Shown one piece after another: positions 1-12,800 of a DNA stretch of 64,000 bases. The position numbers were made by a program, and so were the translations under genes. Source of the DNA: Phoronis australis. Its lineage: Eukaryota; Phoronida; Phoronidae. How positions within the stretch are numbered: the stretch's first letter is position 1; every line of letters begins with the position of its first letter. The notes beneath the pieces were generated by a model. The model saw only the letters and a program-made list of their open reading frames with translations, had not been told where the DNA came from and did no database searches. The stretch is from assembly GCA_002633005.1 (NCBI GenBank), contig NMRA01000001.1, positions 3,484,229 through 3,548,228 of the forward strand. Direction: 5' to 3'.

Positions 1-828
1 TTTAGCCTTAAAGTTTATTTACCCAAGCCATGATCACATAGGCCTTTTGTAAACTGACACATTTAAACCAAGGTTAGCCTATTTGCAGCTGTTTATCTCT
101 GTGGTCATTCCTTTGCCACTATAAATTTCTGGTCACTGGAGACTGGCTCTTGACTTGGTTTTATGCTGTCCTCCCCGATTTATGCGATTGGTCTGTCTGT
201 CTGGATTGAATGATTACTCAGGTTTACAAGATTAGTGAATTTAGCAGGGTAATTCATTTTATAAAACCTCACCTCTGTATGCTGATACCATACTTGCCTG
301 TGTTTATACCCGTATTTCGCATGTCCTTAGAATTTTTACCGATTACAATTTTGAATGCCTTTGTTCTGGTGCAGTTTTTTAGTGTGAAATGTCTCATTTT
401 TCAATTTTATCACCCTGACCCTTATTAGCCAGTGCAGTACTAAACGGTATGTGATTTTTGCCCCTCTGTCTACACTCTTAATTGCCGCGGGTAGAAAAAT
501 GGTGTCTGACCACATGTCTACATACTACCAATTATTTGTATCTGATGGTTGTATGCAAATTCGTGTATACAAAAGATCAGACTGTGTAGACTGGACTTGA
601 CATCGGTCACATGTTCAGTTTAAGCTGTATATTTCACAGTGTAGCTGGCTAAAAAATAAAAAATGAATTAGGCCCTTTGCTCTCATAAAATTGTTCTTAC
701 AATCATCCTCACTATGTGATAGGGATTCTATTTCTCTTCCCAACTCCAATACAGAAACCATCGGGAACTCAAGAAAAAAATTATTGGTGTTGGCCCTACA
801 ATTGCGAGTTCGAAAATGGCGCATGTAC
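1..828 (+). repeat. Duplicated segment, copy 1
   Basis: Near-identical to 865-1702 with an offset of 864 bases. Differences are scattered substitutions plus a 9-10 bp insertion in copy 2 (atttatgcg near 1045). A single N at 829 and 35 unshared bases separate the copies. The short open frame at 210-428 is repeated at 1083-1301 only because the DNA is. No gene is recognised. Confidence 0.9.
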
Positions 829-864
829 NAACATGTTGAACTTGGTGTAAGTTTGGGGCATGTG

Positions 865-1702
865 TTTAGCCTTAAAGTTTATTTACCCAAGCCATGATCA
901 CACAGGCCTTTAGTAAACTGACACATTTAAACCAAGGTTAGCCTATTTGCAGCTGTTTATCTCTGTGGTCATTCCTTTGCCACTATAAATTTCTGGTCAC
1001 TGGAGACTGGCTCTTGACTTGGTTTTATGCTGTCCTCCCTGATTTATGCGATTTATGCGATTGGTCTGTCTGTCTGGATTGAATGATTACTCAGGTTTAC
1101 AAGATTAGTGAATTTAGCAGGGTAATTCATTTTATAAAACCTCACCTCTGTATGCTGATACCATACTTGCCCGTGTTTATACCCGTACTTCGCATGTCCT
1201 TAGAATTTTTACCGATTACAATTTTGAATGCTTTTGTTCTAGTGCAGTTTTTTAGTGTGAAATGTCTCATTTTTCAATTTTATCACCCTGACCCTTATTA
1301 GCCAGTGCAGTACTAAACGGTATGTGATTTTTGCCCCACTGTCTACACTCTTAATTGCCGCGGGTAGAAAAATGGTGTCTGACCACATGTCTACATACTA
1401 CCAATTATTTGTATCTGATGGTTGTATGCAAATTCGTGTATACAAAAGATCAGACTGTGTAGACTGGACTTGACATCGGTCACATGTTCTGTTTAAGCTG
1501 TATATCTCACAGTGTAGCTGGCTAAAAAATAAAAAAATGAATTAGGCCTTTTGCACTCATAAAATTGTTCTTACAATCATCCTCACTATGTGATAGGGAT
1601 TCTATTTCTCTTCCCAACTCCAATACAGAAACCATCGGGAACTCAAGAAAAAAATTATTGGTGTTGGCCCTACAATTGCGAGTTTGAAAATGGCGCATGT
1701 AC
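865..1702 (+). repeat. Duplicated segment, copy 2
   Basis: Second copy of the segment at 1-828. After 1702 the sequence departs at gcattacctgtaactcg. The level and style of difference (few per cent, small indels) resemble allelic variation. Confidence 0.9.
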
Positions 1703-3593
1703 GCATTACCTGTAACTCGAGCTGTCGGCTTCTTCGGCAACAATTCAAGATCTGATAAATTTATGTTTTTAAATCCCAGAATGTTCCGGTTACAAACGGG
1801 CAAAATGCAGCTCCAAGCTTTACAACTGGAGTTGTACTGACTTCTTATTCCTGGCGCATCCTGCTGGTATCTCAAGACTGCCATGCCATGTTTCATAATA
1901 GATCTGATTGTGTGAATTAATTGCAGAGTTCATAGCTTAGTGCAGGCTGTTAATTGCATCAATTATTCCTGTCTGTGTTTACATTTCTCCACATATTCTC
2001 TGTAATTCCAAGCCTCAGCCACACTTAAAGAGATAAGACACTAAAAACAGTGGCTATACAATAGATGAACATCTGTCGTTTATGCTAATATTATTTTTGT
2101 ACTTTGCTTAAGTATTTCATGATCTTGGTGACTCACACGGTCTAATGTCTTAATACAACTGCGTCTCTGTGTCATGTGAACATCGTTTTCTGCTCGTTTA
2201 ATCATTCAATTCGTGGAAGATTTTCTAATTTTGCTAGAGGGTGTAATTTATGCTCTTTGTTGCTCCTAGCACACATCTGTATTTACAATGTAAGCCACCT
2301 TGCTTGTTTCAAGCACACCTACCCATGTGTGTTCACTTTTATGCGCCTTCGTACATATATATGTATGAGTGCATTATACAATCGTCCCTGTCAATATGAT
2401 GCCCCTTGCTGCGTTTGCAAAATTCTTCATGGATGTTCATGAAGTTTTGCATACATGGTCCTTGTATTATTAGGACAATACAAACCGACTACCTCAGCGC
2501 CTTCTTGTGGCATTTTAGGATCTCTTTTCGTATGCATATATTTTCTAATTTCTTTCATGATATTTGGCGTAGAGGTTTCTTTCAAGGATACAATGACACA
2601 GCCATTTTCGTATGGATTCAACATATTCAGCATTCTCTAAAGGCTATTTTTAATATTTTGAGGCTATTTTTTCGTCCGCTTATCTGTCTGCCAAAGGGCT
2701 TGAAGGATCACTATATTTACAAGTGCATTCCTATTGAGATGATCACGATTGATGTAGATTTTTGTTCGAGTCCAACTATAGTGGTGTCCCCTAGTGGCAT
2801 TTTGTATGCCTGAATATCTACCAATTTCCTTGATGAACCTTAAATTTTGGCATATGTGTTCCAGTTGAGGGGGATTCGCCTGACGTTCATTTTGGAACGA
2901 ATCTGGCTACTGTGGCATCCCCTAGTGGCAGTTTAGGTTTTCTTGCCATAAAGCTTTATATATATATGTGGGACGTCGCATTAAGAAACAACCCCAGACG
3001 CAATTGCTTTACTGTCTGTGGTGGAGTCGTGGAGGTATTTCAAGGCTTTGCTTTGCCCTTGCATTTGTCTGAGAATGTTTGGTTTGCTTGAAGTCAGTCG
3101 GGTTATTGGCTTGAAAATTTATGAATGGGAGATCTTCAATAATTTATTGATCTTTCAAGCTCTCATGCATGGATTTGATGATATTGATGAAAATGATTGT
3201 GAAACTACCATCGAGGACGTCAATTTGTTGGGCAGGTTGTTTAATGTCAAATATAATGACATTCTTTTGTTGAAAAACGGGCATTTGATAACAATAATTT
3301 CCTCATTATACATCTCCAGACATGAATTTGATGCATCTAGGTCAGCTTACCATGTTCAAGACCAGGTGATGCATTGAGATCAAGTTTATATATCTTGGTT
3401 GTTCTGTTCTTTTACTTCATAACAACTGTTGTGTGTGTGTGTGTGGGGGGGGGGGGTACCATGTCACTGGCCCCCAAAACATTTTGAAAGGGTGCATGAA
3501 AAACATTATCCTGGAAGACCAGTGGTGACCTCTGTCATTGTAAAATGAAAATGGAAACCTGTTTCTCATAGAGTATCATCTGTTTGATTGCAG
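1703..3593 (+). other. Talin upstream region, no gene recognised
   Basis: No convincing exon. The region has three ccttcttgtggcattt / cccctagtggca(tt/gt)tt motifs (2501, 2787, 2910) that may mark an old repeat, and a (GT)n followed by a G-tract at 3429-3457. A talin promoter or leader exon should lie here, but I cannot point to it. Confidence 0.5.
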
Positions 3594-3632
3594 TTGACTT
3601 TTCGCGTGGTGTGAGAGCGCAGACAAACCAAG
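3594..3632 (+). promoter_or_regulatory. Talin 5' UTR segment with TISU/YY1-like start context
   Basis: A polypyrimidine-poor but usable acceptor (tgtttgattgcag) ends at 3593, so an upstream non-coding exon is possible. I could not identify it. The start codon lies in CAAGATGGCGAC, one base away from the TISU consensus SAASATGGCGGC, which also binds YY1 and is typical of genes with very short 5' UTRs. The two readings differ: an upstream spliced leader, or transcription starting just before 3633. The ATG is chosen because the protein then starts exactly like other talins. Confidence 0.5.
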
Positions 3633-6600
3633 ATGGCGACACTGTCGCTAAAAATCAGCGTTGTCGGATCGAGCATCGTCAAGACGATGCAGTTCGAGCC
3701 GTCAACCATCGTCTACGATGCCTGTCGCATTATACGAGAGAGGATTCCAGAAGCATCAGCAACCAATCGTAAGTATCATTATTCCATAGTCCTTACCTCA
3801 TCTGCTTCTCACAGCAAATGTTTCTCTGTCTTTTCACTTTTTCAAGATAATAAGTTGATGATAAACTTGATGGTAATCTTGTTTGTTTTTGCTAATCTCA
3901 CGCTTGAATCGCTGACGAAGTACTTCATCCCATAGTTGAAGAATAACGATCATTTTTCTTGGGTATCAGTTTCGCTGATTCACTCCTTGTTACCGTGTTT
4001 AGAATAATCACTGGATCCATCAGATCATCCACTCTGGTCAGTGCTTACTAGTTTACTGTAACCTTCTATAGCCACGTCATATTTGCTGCACAGTATACCA
4101 CTGTTAGTCATATTCCAGGTGTTTTTTCCTGAACTTGATCAGTGTCTTGACCAACATGTCTGGGGTCATTTCATAATACACTGAGTAACAGCATTACAAC
4201 AGGATTGCTCAGCTTCACTAATTAGTCGTTTGACTTAATTACTTTCAGCCAGCGACTTTGGGTTGTTTTTGGCTGACGAGGACGCAAAGAAAGGTGTATG
4301 GCTGGAAAATGGACGTACCTTAGAATATTACTTGCTAAGAAGTGGGGTACGACTAAAGTTCTCATAAATAATTTGTTCAATTTTTGTTTGTTTATTCCAG
4401 TAAGTGCTACTGAATTTGAATTTGTGTTATTTTTTGACAGTTATAAACCAGATAAACTTTTAATGCAGTTAGTTTTTGCTGATAAATTCAACTCGATCCA
4501 TTTGAAGGCGACTCAAATTTGTATTGTCTTTTGTTTAGTGTAGATTATTTTGGTGACAGCTGGAAAGTGTTAGGTTTCTCTCAATAACCCAGATTGCTCT
4601 TTAGCTGCTTTCAGATTTAAGTGACGATGTTGTCAGTTCAAAAATTGGGGTCCAATGGATCCACCTTCCATAATTTTTGGGGTCTATTTCAATACCGTGG
4701 GGTCCATAAAAACGGTCCAGAAATCAGAAGACTAGTGCAGAATGACGCATCTTGCTGTTGGAAAAATGAGTTGAATCTAGTCAATGGAAAATATACGAAG
4801 ACAGCCGAGAAATGAAACTGATGGCTTTATTTTGTTGATTTTAATTCTTGTAAATTGTCAAAGTGGCATTCAAAAGGGTTGCACCAATCAACTCAATAGA
4901 CGTGTCATTTATTCGCTTAATTGTGTCATATGATGCTAAGTCATTGGGTGAACACTGTGTTCTAAATAATCTAGAAACACTTAGTGATGATGATGATTTT
5001 TCTGAGTAAACGCAATTGTGGTTTAAGGATGTGCATATCTTGATCATGTTTATTGGATTAAACCTCTCTATCCTCTGTATTCCTCACTCCCCATACTGAA
5101 CCCCCCCCNNNNNNNNNNNNNNNNNNNNNNNNNNNNNNNNNNNNNNNNNNNNNNNNNNNNNNNNNNNNNNNNNNNNNNNNCCCTGCACTATTATTGCAGG
5201 ACTTGCTGGAGTACAAGAACAAACACCGCATCATCCGCGTGCGCATGTTGGACGGCACCATCAAGACCATGCAGGTGGACGACAGTCACTCTGTGGCACA
5301 ACTCATGGTCACCATCTGTTCAAAGATTGGTCAGTAACTCCTTGACAGCTGCCATAGGACTTATGTGGTTTTGTTTGGAAATGTCTATTTGAGTGTGTAT
5401 GTAGTGTTCACGTCATGTGATACAGGGTAGAAGGTGAAGGATAGCTGTCTGTGCAAATGATGTTGTGTGATACTTATAGTGAAGAGATCCCGTTCTTTCA
5501 ATATCTCAAGAACAGATTTTTTCTGCTGTATCTCTGTTATTGTCAAATCGGAACAGTAAATGTTTATCGTTAACATGTATGTACTTAAAAACATAAGTTT
5601 TTACCGTAATGCAAGTGATAGTATCAAAAAGTTATAAATTTTAGCATTGAGAGATTTGGGATGAAGTAGTTTATTAACACGTCTGTGTAAAAGCTAAGTC
5701 ATAACATTACAAGCATTGAGTAGCACTGAATTGTGTTATAAAAAAATGTGTTTCTTATGGGGTGTTTTGTATTAATACCCAATGCAGATTCAATATTCAT
5801 GTGGCCACTCAATATGTCTAGTGGTGTAATGCATTGAGAAAAATTCGCAGTTAAAAACTTGTGTCTTACTGTAGGTATCACTAACCATGACGAGTTCTCA
5901 CTCGTCAATGAGCTGACCGATGAAGAGAAAGAGAAGACCATGACACTGAGACGTGACAAGTCACTGGCACGAGACGCCAAGAAACTGGAGGAGATGAAGA
6001 AAAAACTACACACGGACGATGAACGTGAGTAACATGACGTGTTGTAACCTGCCGATGCTAGAATTGACCTATCACCAGGATTTTGAGTGGCGGCTTAACT
6101 GACCATTCAGAACGCAGCATTATTGACTCACTTTCGTTTCCAAGCCGCCATTTTACCCGACAAACAACACGTTGCCGGGTACAACTTATTGTTTGTTAGT
6201 CTACATTACGCAAGGGGGCGGAGCTTGCGATAGGTCAGTTAGACAAAAACTTAGCCATGTTTTCAGGATAATAATGGAAATGGGTGCAAAAATTAGTAGT
6301 TGATGATTTAATTGAATTCCACAAATGATCTCGACCGATGTGGAAAATCCTGGATATAACACAAACACATAACACTGTAGTTGTCACTTGGTGTGCAAAT
6401 AGCTGTAGCTTGCTATTTCCAAAGTTTAGGTTTAAAGGTATTAGTTTTCTATTGGGGGAATACTCACCGTATGATAGTTGGATCTGTGTTGCTTCTTTGA
6501 CAAGAGACCTATTGTTGTCTTGCTGGTGTCTGATCTTTTGATACTATGACCAGTAAACATTTTTGCCAGAGCTACGTATTGAAAATCTGTTTTGTAAATA

Positions 6601-6844
6601 CACGAAGAAAAATAGTTTTGCACTACTGATACCAGGGTTTATTTTTATTGTGTGAGTCTGGTGCAGAATGACTGTTAGAGTATCGTGTCTTTTTCAATCA
6701 GTGAACTGGCTGGACCACTCTAAGACGCTGCGCGAGCAGGGCATTGATGAGGCGGCCACCCTGTTGCTGCGCCGCAAGTTCTTCTTCTCCGACCAAAACG
6801 TTGACTCCAGGGACCCTGTGCAGTTGAACCTGTTGTATGTTCAG
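3633..6844 (+). CDS. TLN: Talin exons 1-5: F0 and F1 subdomains
   Basis: Coding exons are 3633-3768, 4249-4346, 5200-5329, 5875-6024 and 6702-6844 (residues 1-219). Exons 1-2 encode the ubiquitin-like F0 fold (KTMQFEPSTIVYDACRIIRE, then GLFLADEDAKKGVWLENGRT). Exon 3 opens F1 (RVRMLDGTIKTMQVDDS). Exon 4 carries the charged, lysine-rich F1 insertion, which in talins contacts acidic membrane lipid. Exon 5 begins F2 (LRRKFFFSDQNVDSRDP). Exon 3 lies just after a 72-bp assembly gap (5109-5180), but its acceptor ttattgcag and all its codons are present. Together with F2-F3 this forms the extended FERM head. Confidence 0.96.
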
Positions 6845-9800
6845 GTGAGATGCTCGAATAGGGAAGCACCTTGAAATACTTGTCATGAACACTGATTTGA
6901 CATAAAACTACACGTTGTCATCCGACTTTACCTAAATTGTGTGTTGGTCCAGGACTGCATTCCATAGATCTCAAGACGCTCGCTAAGAAAAGCATGGCAA
7001 TACCTCGTGAAGACTTATGTGAACATGCATTTTTGCAAGTTCCTTGCTTCTATGTAATGTATCCCTGTGACCACAAGTAGTGTAACTATTATGTTGGGAT
7101 GTGTATGTATTTTAGTGTCTAGTCCTGTGTTTGAGTTGTACAAAAGCATGAATAACTGACGTATAAGTGGCTGTGTGACTGTCAACATGGTTACAAACGT
7201 TCTCTCCCTCTCTTTCCTTCCGCAGTCACGCGATGCCATCCTTAACGGTACCCATCCTGTCACCATGGAAGAGGCTATAGAGTTTGCTGGTATTCAGTGC
7301 CAGATACAGTTTGGGGACCATGTGGAGAATAAACACAAACCAGGCTTCCTCGAGTGAGTAGGGAATCCCTTATCATGTCACTAGTAATCTAGATGTGTTC
7401 TGTTGATGTTAAGATTACACCTGCTTCATTGGTAGCCTTGAAGTGGCTAGACTTGTTAGATCACAAGACATGCTCACTTTACACTATTAAGGGCAATTAG
7501 GGTGGGGGGGGGGGCTCACTTTCATCTTGAGTAACAGTTTTCTGCTTTTCTTGTGATCATGGATTGGTCATGGTAAAAGCACAGATTTGTGTTGTTAGCA
7601 TAGGGAATTTCTCTATCAGCAACCATTAAAAAGGAGATTTCAGAATAAGAGAAGGCCAGTTATGCAATTTTCCTCTACGAAAACAATAACACGACGTCTG
7701 AATATTAATCGAAGAAAATAAGATGGTTGACAGGAAGATGTGTTTGAGTAGTGAAACCTGATAGGTCATACCATCATTTGAATAATGTAGACAAACTTAC
7801 CGCTGAGTTCAGCCGCACAAGTGGTAACATTTCCCTTTGATCGTCTCCTCTTCATTTCAGGTTGAAGGAATTCCTCCCTAAAGAATACATGAAGCAGAAA
7901 GGCATTGAGAAGAAAATCTATGTGGAACACAAGAAACTAGGGGGACTATTGGAGATCGATGCCAAGGCCAGGTATACAGCCCTGGCGCGGTCACTCAAGA
8001 CATACGGAATCACGTTCTTCCTTGTTAAGGTCAGTAGTTCAGTGCCTGAACGAGTCCTGCATAATGTCAATAATGTGCAAGCTTATCTGAAGCATTCTGG
8101 CATGTTTCATGGCTTTGAATTGTTGCTCAATACACAGTTAGTTACATGTCGATTAATCTGTCTTTTCTTCACCCTCTAAACTGTCAACATAATGTTTGCT
8201 TTGCATAACTGTTGGTTGTCTTCTGTCTTCTAGGAAGGATATTCTAGTGCCCTGTCTACTGAGTGTCATCTGTTGTTTTGAATAAAGATTGGCTTTCGTT
8301 TCTTGGGAAAAATATCGTGGGCTTCAAGAAATTAATGCCCTACCAATTGGGAGTTTCTAGTAGATTAAGATGTTAAGTTTTTTATCTGGAAATTATGAAG
8401 GATAAGACAAAGTTATTGCTTGTATACTAGTCGTGTTCATGGAGAACACGGTGTGTTGTGTATCATGATTGGTCTTCTTTTCTTTCTCAGAAAAAGGTAA
8501 TGGCAAAAACAACCAGGTGCCCCGCCTACTAGGCATATCCAAGAAAAACATGGTGCACTGTATATTATGAGTTGTCTATTTTTCATTCTCAGGAAAAAAT
8601 GAAAGGCAAAAACAAGCTGGTGCCCCGCCTACTAGGTGTGACCAAGGAGAGTGTTGTGCGTGTGGACGAGAAGACCAAACAGATCATGAAGACATGGCTA
8701 CTGACCACAGTCAAGCGGTGGGCAGCCTCTCCCAACAGCTTCACGCTGGACTTTGGGGACTACTCGGACTCGTATTACTCTGTTCAGACAACAGAGGGCG
8801 AGCAGATTGCTCAACTTATCTCTGGCTACATTGATATTATACTTAAAAAGGTACTTAAGTGTTTGCTGAAAATAATTACTTGGCAAATGTTTTGTTACCA
8901 AAACAGTATAAAATCCACATTGATAAACATCTTAGTACTCTCTCTCACTTATTCATGAACAAACCAGTAACTAAGATGAACAGTCTTCTTTACTCGGAGA
9001 GTTTTCAAATAGTCAGCATGAACAACCTTTCAACATTGTACTCGGGCTTCTTAGTTTCTAGAAGGTTTTAAGATTCTGGTCGAGATAGACAATGCAACTA
9101 TCACCTAGGCAATTAATTGTCATTTGATGTAGGATAGTGCTTGAGGTGAAGGTCAGTCATGTTTACTTACTGTGTGTGTGATACTATTTTCAATATCATG
9201 TTCAATATTATGTTCAATGCTATGTTCAATATTATGTTCAGTATCATGATAAATATTATGTTCAATATTTTGTTCAATACTATGTTCAATATTTTGTTCA
9301 ATACTATGTTCAATATTTTGTTCAATACTATGTTCAATATTTTGTTCAATACTATGTTCAATACTATGTTTTCAGCAACGAGCCAAGGACTACCTAGGTA
9401 TTGAAGGTGATGAGGAGTCTACCATGTTGGAGGACAGTGTGTCACCGGCCAAGTATGTCATCATGCTGACAGCTCCTTGTTTTTTAGTCAGATAAACTTG
9501 TGACCTGTGACGCAGTCGTTCAAAGCGCAAATGACGTGCTAAAATATTTGAATATTATAAGAGGGAAGGTATCGGGCTAATGATATGTTTTTGCTAGACT
9601 GTGTAGTTTTGTGTTTTTATGTTGTGTCTGTGATAATGTAATCTATGTGATGCAATGCTCTTACCTTATCTTATATATAATGGGGGGGGGGATTTTTGAG
9701 GCCCAAAATCTGTAACACATACAGTTAAATATAAAATAAGTTTTAAGTTAGCATGCCAAACTAGTGCCCCTGTGCCTTAGGCTATGGAGTATTTGTGAAA

Positions 9801-12800
9801 AGTAGGAGTGTTAACTCGCCTGGTATTTCATAAACTTAGTTATTTTTAACAGATTGAAAATCTGTATGAAATAAAACCAGGCACTGAACGATTTTCATAC
9901 ACACTGTTTGTGGATGTTATGTGCCCAATTCTCTTGTATCTGTCAATCAGTGATTCACATAACCGTATCCATGTTTTAGGGCCACCATCATCCAACATCA
10001 GAGTTCCAATGTGGGCCACGCCAGTAGTGGCTCTGTGGCCCTGCCAGCTGTGCTGAGGGCCGGTAACCAGGGCCAGTCCCAGTTTAGCACTGGCTCCATG
10101 CAGAAGGCTCAATACTCCAAGACTGAGTATCAGTCGCATGCTGGACACGCGCCCATTTCAGTAAGTTTTACTTTGCGGCCAAATCTAGAAATTGTTGGTC
10201 TGAAAAGTTCGCTGTGCCCTAGGTAATGCAGATTTTGTATTTTTATATTAGAATGTTAATATGTTAGATTTTTGCCAATGGAAATATTGGATCAGCCAAT
10301 TTATTTTATATATAATATCCCTTAATGTGCAATATGTGTAGTTAACAATCCTTTGTGTTTTCAAGATTGTACATCCCCACAGATGGTTGTTTAACGAGTG
10401 TGTTAAAGCCAAACTGATCTCCAGACGGTTTGTTTTTGTATAGTACATCATTTGAAATAACCCTTTTAACTGTTCCCATGGTGATTACTGTGTTTGAATT
10501 TCTTATACAGCTACTGAAGTGTCATAATCCTCATAATAACCTCTTGTCTGCTGGTAGTGGAAGATGTCATTTATACCTTGTTTCTGTGACATTGTTGCTG
10601 TTGAGAAGCCATACTCACACGTGTCTGGTTCTGTCTTACTCACTCACATCTGGTTCTGTCTCTGCAGGGTCAGAATGCACAGATGCATGGTCTGAGTCAC
10701 GCCCAACGTGCTCTCGTTGGTAATATTAACTCGGTTGTGTCCAGCATAAAGTCAGCTGAAGGGGACCTGTCACAGAAGGCTGAGCTACCCCCTCTTGGAT
10801 CTGATGCAGTACGTGAAATTAACTTTATTAAGTTTGCAATTATTTTCTCTTCGTAGACATTCAGTAAGTTGTAGGTTAAACCATCTGACACATTTGCTCA
10901 AAGAATTTACAGCTGAGGCCTGCAGGCTTTGAGCCTCTTACTTCTACCTATGATCACTGGTAAATGGTTTGATCTAAAAAGAACTGCTGTGCCCCTCTGA
11001 TTTGTATGCTTTGTGATGTAAATTTGATATGGAATATCACACCAATTTTACAAACTCTGTTGAATGGCCATTATACTCGTATGAATCGCTTTTAGTGTCA
11101 GATAAACAAGACTTAAGTATTTTATCGCAAGTTCTTTGTTTTCCAAGGCTTCTAAGAAGTGGCGTGCCAATGAACTTGACCTGACACGACAGAACGTTGG
11201 TGCTCAACTGTCAGCCATGAATGCAGCTACAGCTCAGGTCGTGACCTTGACCTCTGGGTCGCCTGATGAGACAGACTACACTGCGGTTGGCTCAGCTGTG
11301 GCTACAATGTAAGTGAACATAAAACCTGTTCTGTAGGTTGGGCTCTTTTCTTTGTTGGAGTAAATGTTCAGTTTTATGCGCCCACATACTGGAGTCCAGC
11401 TATGTTACGTGATATGATTCTTGGCCAAAGACTGTGTCATGCATTGCTCCTGTTGATTCTGTTGTAAGTTCTTGTACAGTATTGAGGTATTCCTACACAG
11501 AGCCTCTGCTGTTCTTGAGTTTCAGTCTTAGCAGCCAAGAGTGCAGTAGAAATGGATGATCCAAATGGGATCATCTCTTGCATTTTGCGTAAGTTTTCCA
11601 ATGGATTTGAATTGAAAGTTTTCGACTGTGGGACTTATTTAGGAATCTCCTCACATTGTATCCACTAGGTGGCACTACCTGTCGCCCTTATCACGTATCC
11701 AACTCTTCCTTTTCCAGCCACGCCAACATGGGTGAGCTGGTTAAAGATGTGCGCCAGTTGGCGGCGCTACAGGACAACGAAGACGATGGAAGCAAGTTAC
11801 TGGACGCGGCACGCCGATTGGCTGGAGCCTTTGGTGACCTTTTGAATGCAGCGCAACCTGGCAGCAAAGAGGTAAACATAGGTTGTGTGTGTCGGGCTAA
11901 TAGCCACTGGCTGAAATTGATAAACACATCATGTATGTTGCGGGTTGATAAATTCTGGTCTGAAGGACAGCTCAGCAGTGCTTGCTGCTCAACTGTCATG
12001 GTGTCCTGCTTTGTGGAATTAAATGCTTGAAATTAGGCTGTTGTTCTTTTCATCTCTTTCTGCTCATGGAAAGAAATATTCTGGGTATATGTGGTGATGG
12101 TTTTCTGGTCTTCATCACATTTCTAACAGGGGCAATAGCGACAGAGTACCATTTTTTGGTCTTATGCAAGTTCAACTGAAGTTAATTATATGGTGCTTGA
12201 AGGTGACATGGATTAGGTTGTAGATGGTGATTGCTTTACATTTCTTTTTCTGTAATTAATGTCATTATGTTGTAGCCTCGCCAGAACGTGCTTACTGCAG
12301 CTAGCAAGATTGGAGAAGCCAGCCATGACCTCATGCGAGGGATCGGTGATTCGGGCAACGTTGAGTACGACAAGATCTTTGAGGACACGTTATTAGGACT
12401 GGCAAAGGCTGTAGCAAATGCCACGGCAGCACTTGTACTTAAAGGTAGTGAATATTGTCAAGTACTTGAGGTTTGATGATTTGAGCCATGAATTTCGAAT
12501 TGATGATGTGGCACAATAACAAGTTGACTGATTCAACATGGCGTATTGCTTTGTCTAACATAGCTGTGCTTTTTCCAATCTGCCAATGAATGAGCCATGA
12601 AAGAGCCATGAAATTTAAACAATGTATGCATTTCCAGTACTAACTCATTGCCTACCCATAATTCTCCATTTCCCTTGTAGCCAAGAATGTGGCCAGCACT
12701 TGTGGTCATGACCAAGCACTACAGAACAAGGTGATTCACTCGGCCACCAACTGTGCCCTGGCCACCTCTCAGCTGGTGGCTTGCACAAAAGTGGTGGCAC

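Noticed and set aside
210-428. 72-aa frame conserved at 1083-1301
   Set aside because: The whole surrounding DNA is duplicated, so frame conservation carries no coding signal; it has no start context or domain.
9159-9404. Open frames on both strands in the MFNIMFNTMFN / NIVLNKILN repeat
   Set aside because: They are translations of a self-complementary minisatellite ending at a talin acceptor, not a protein.
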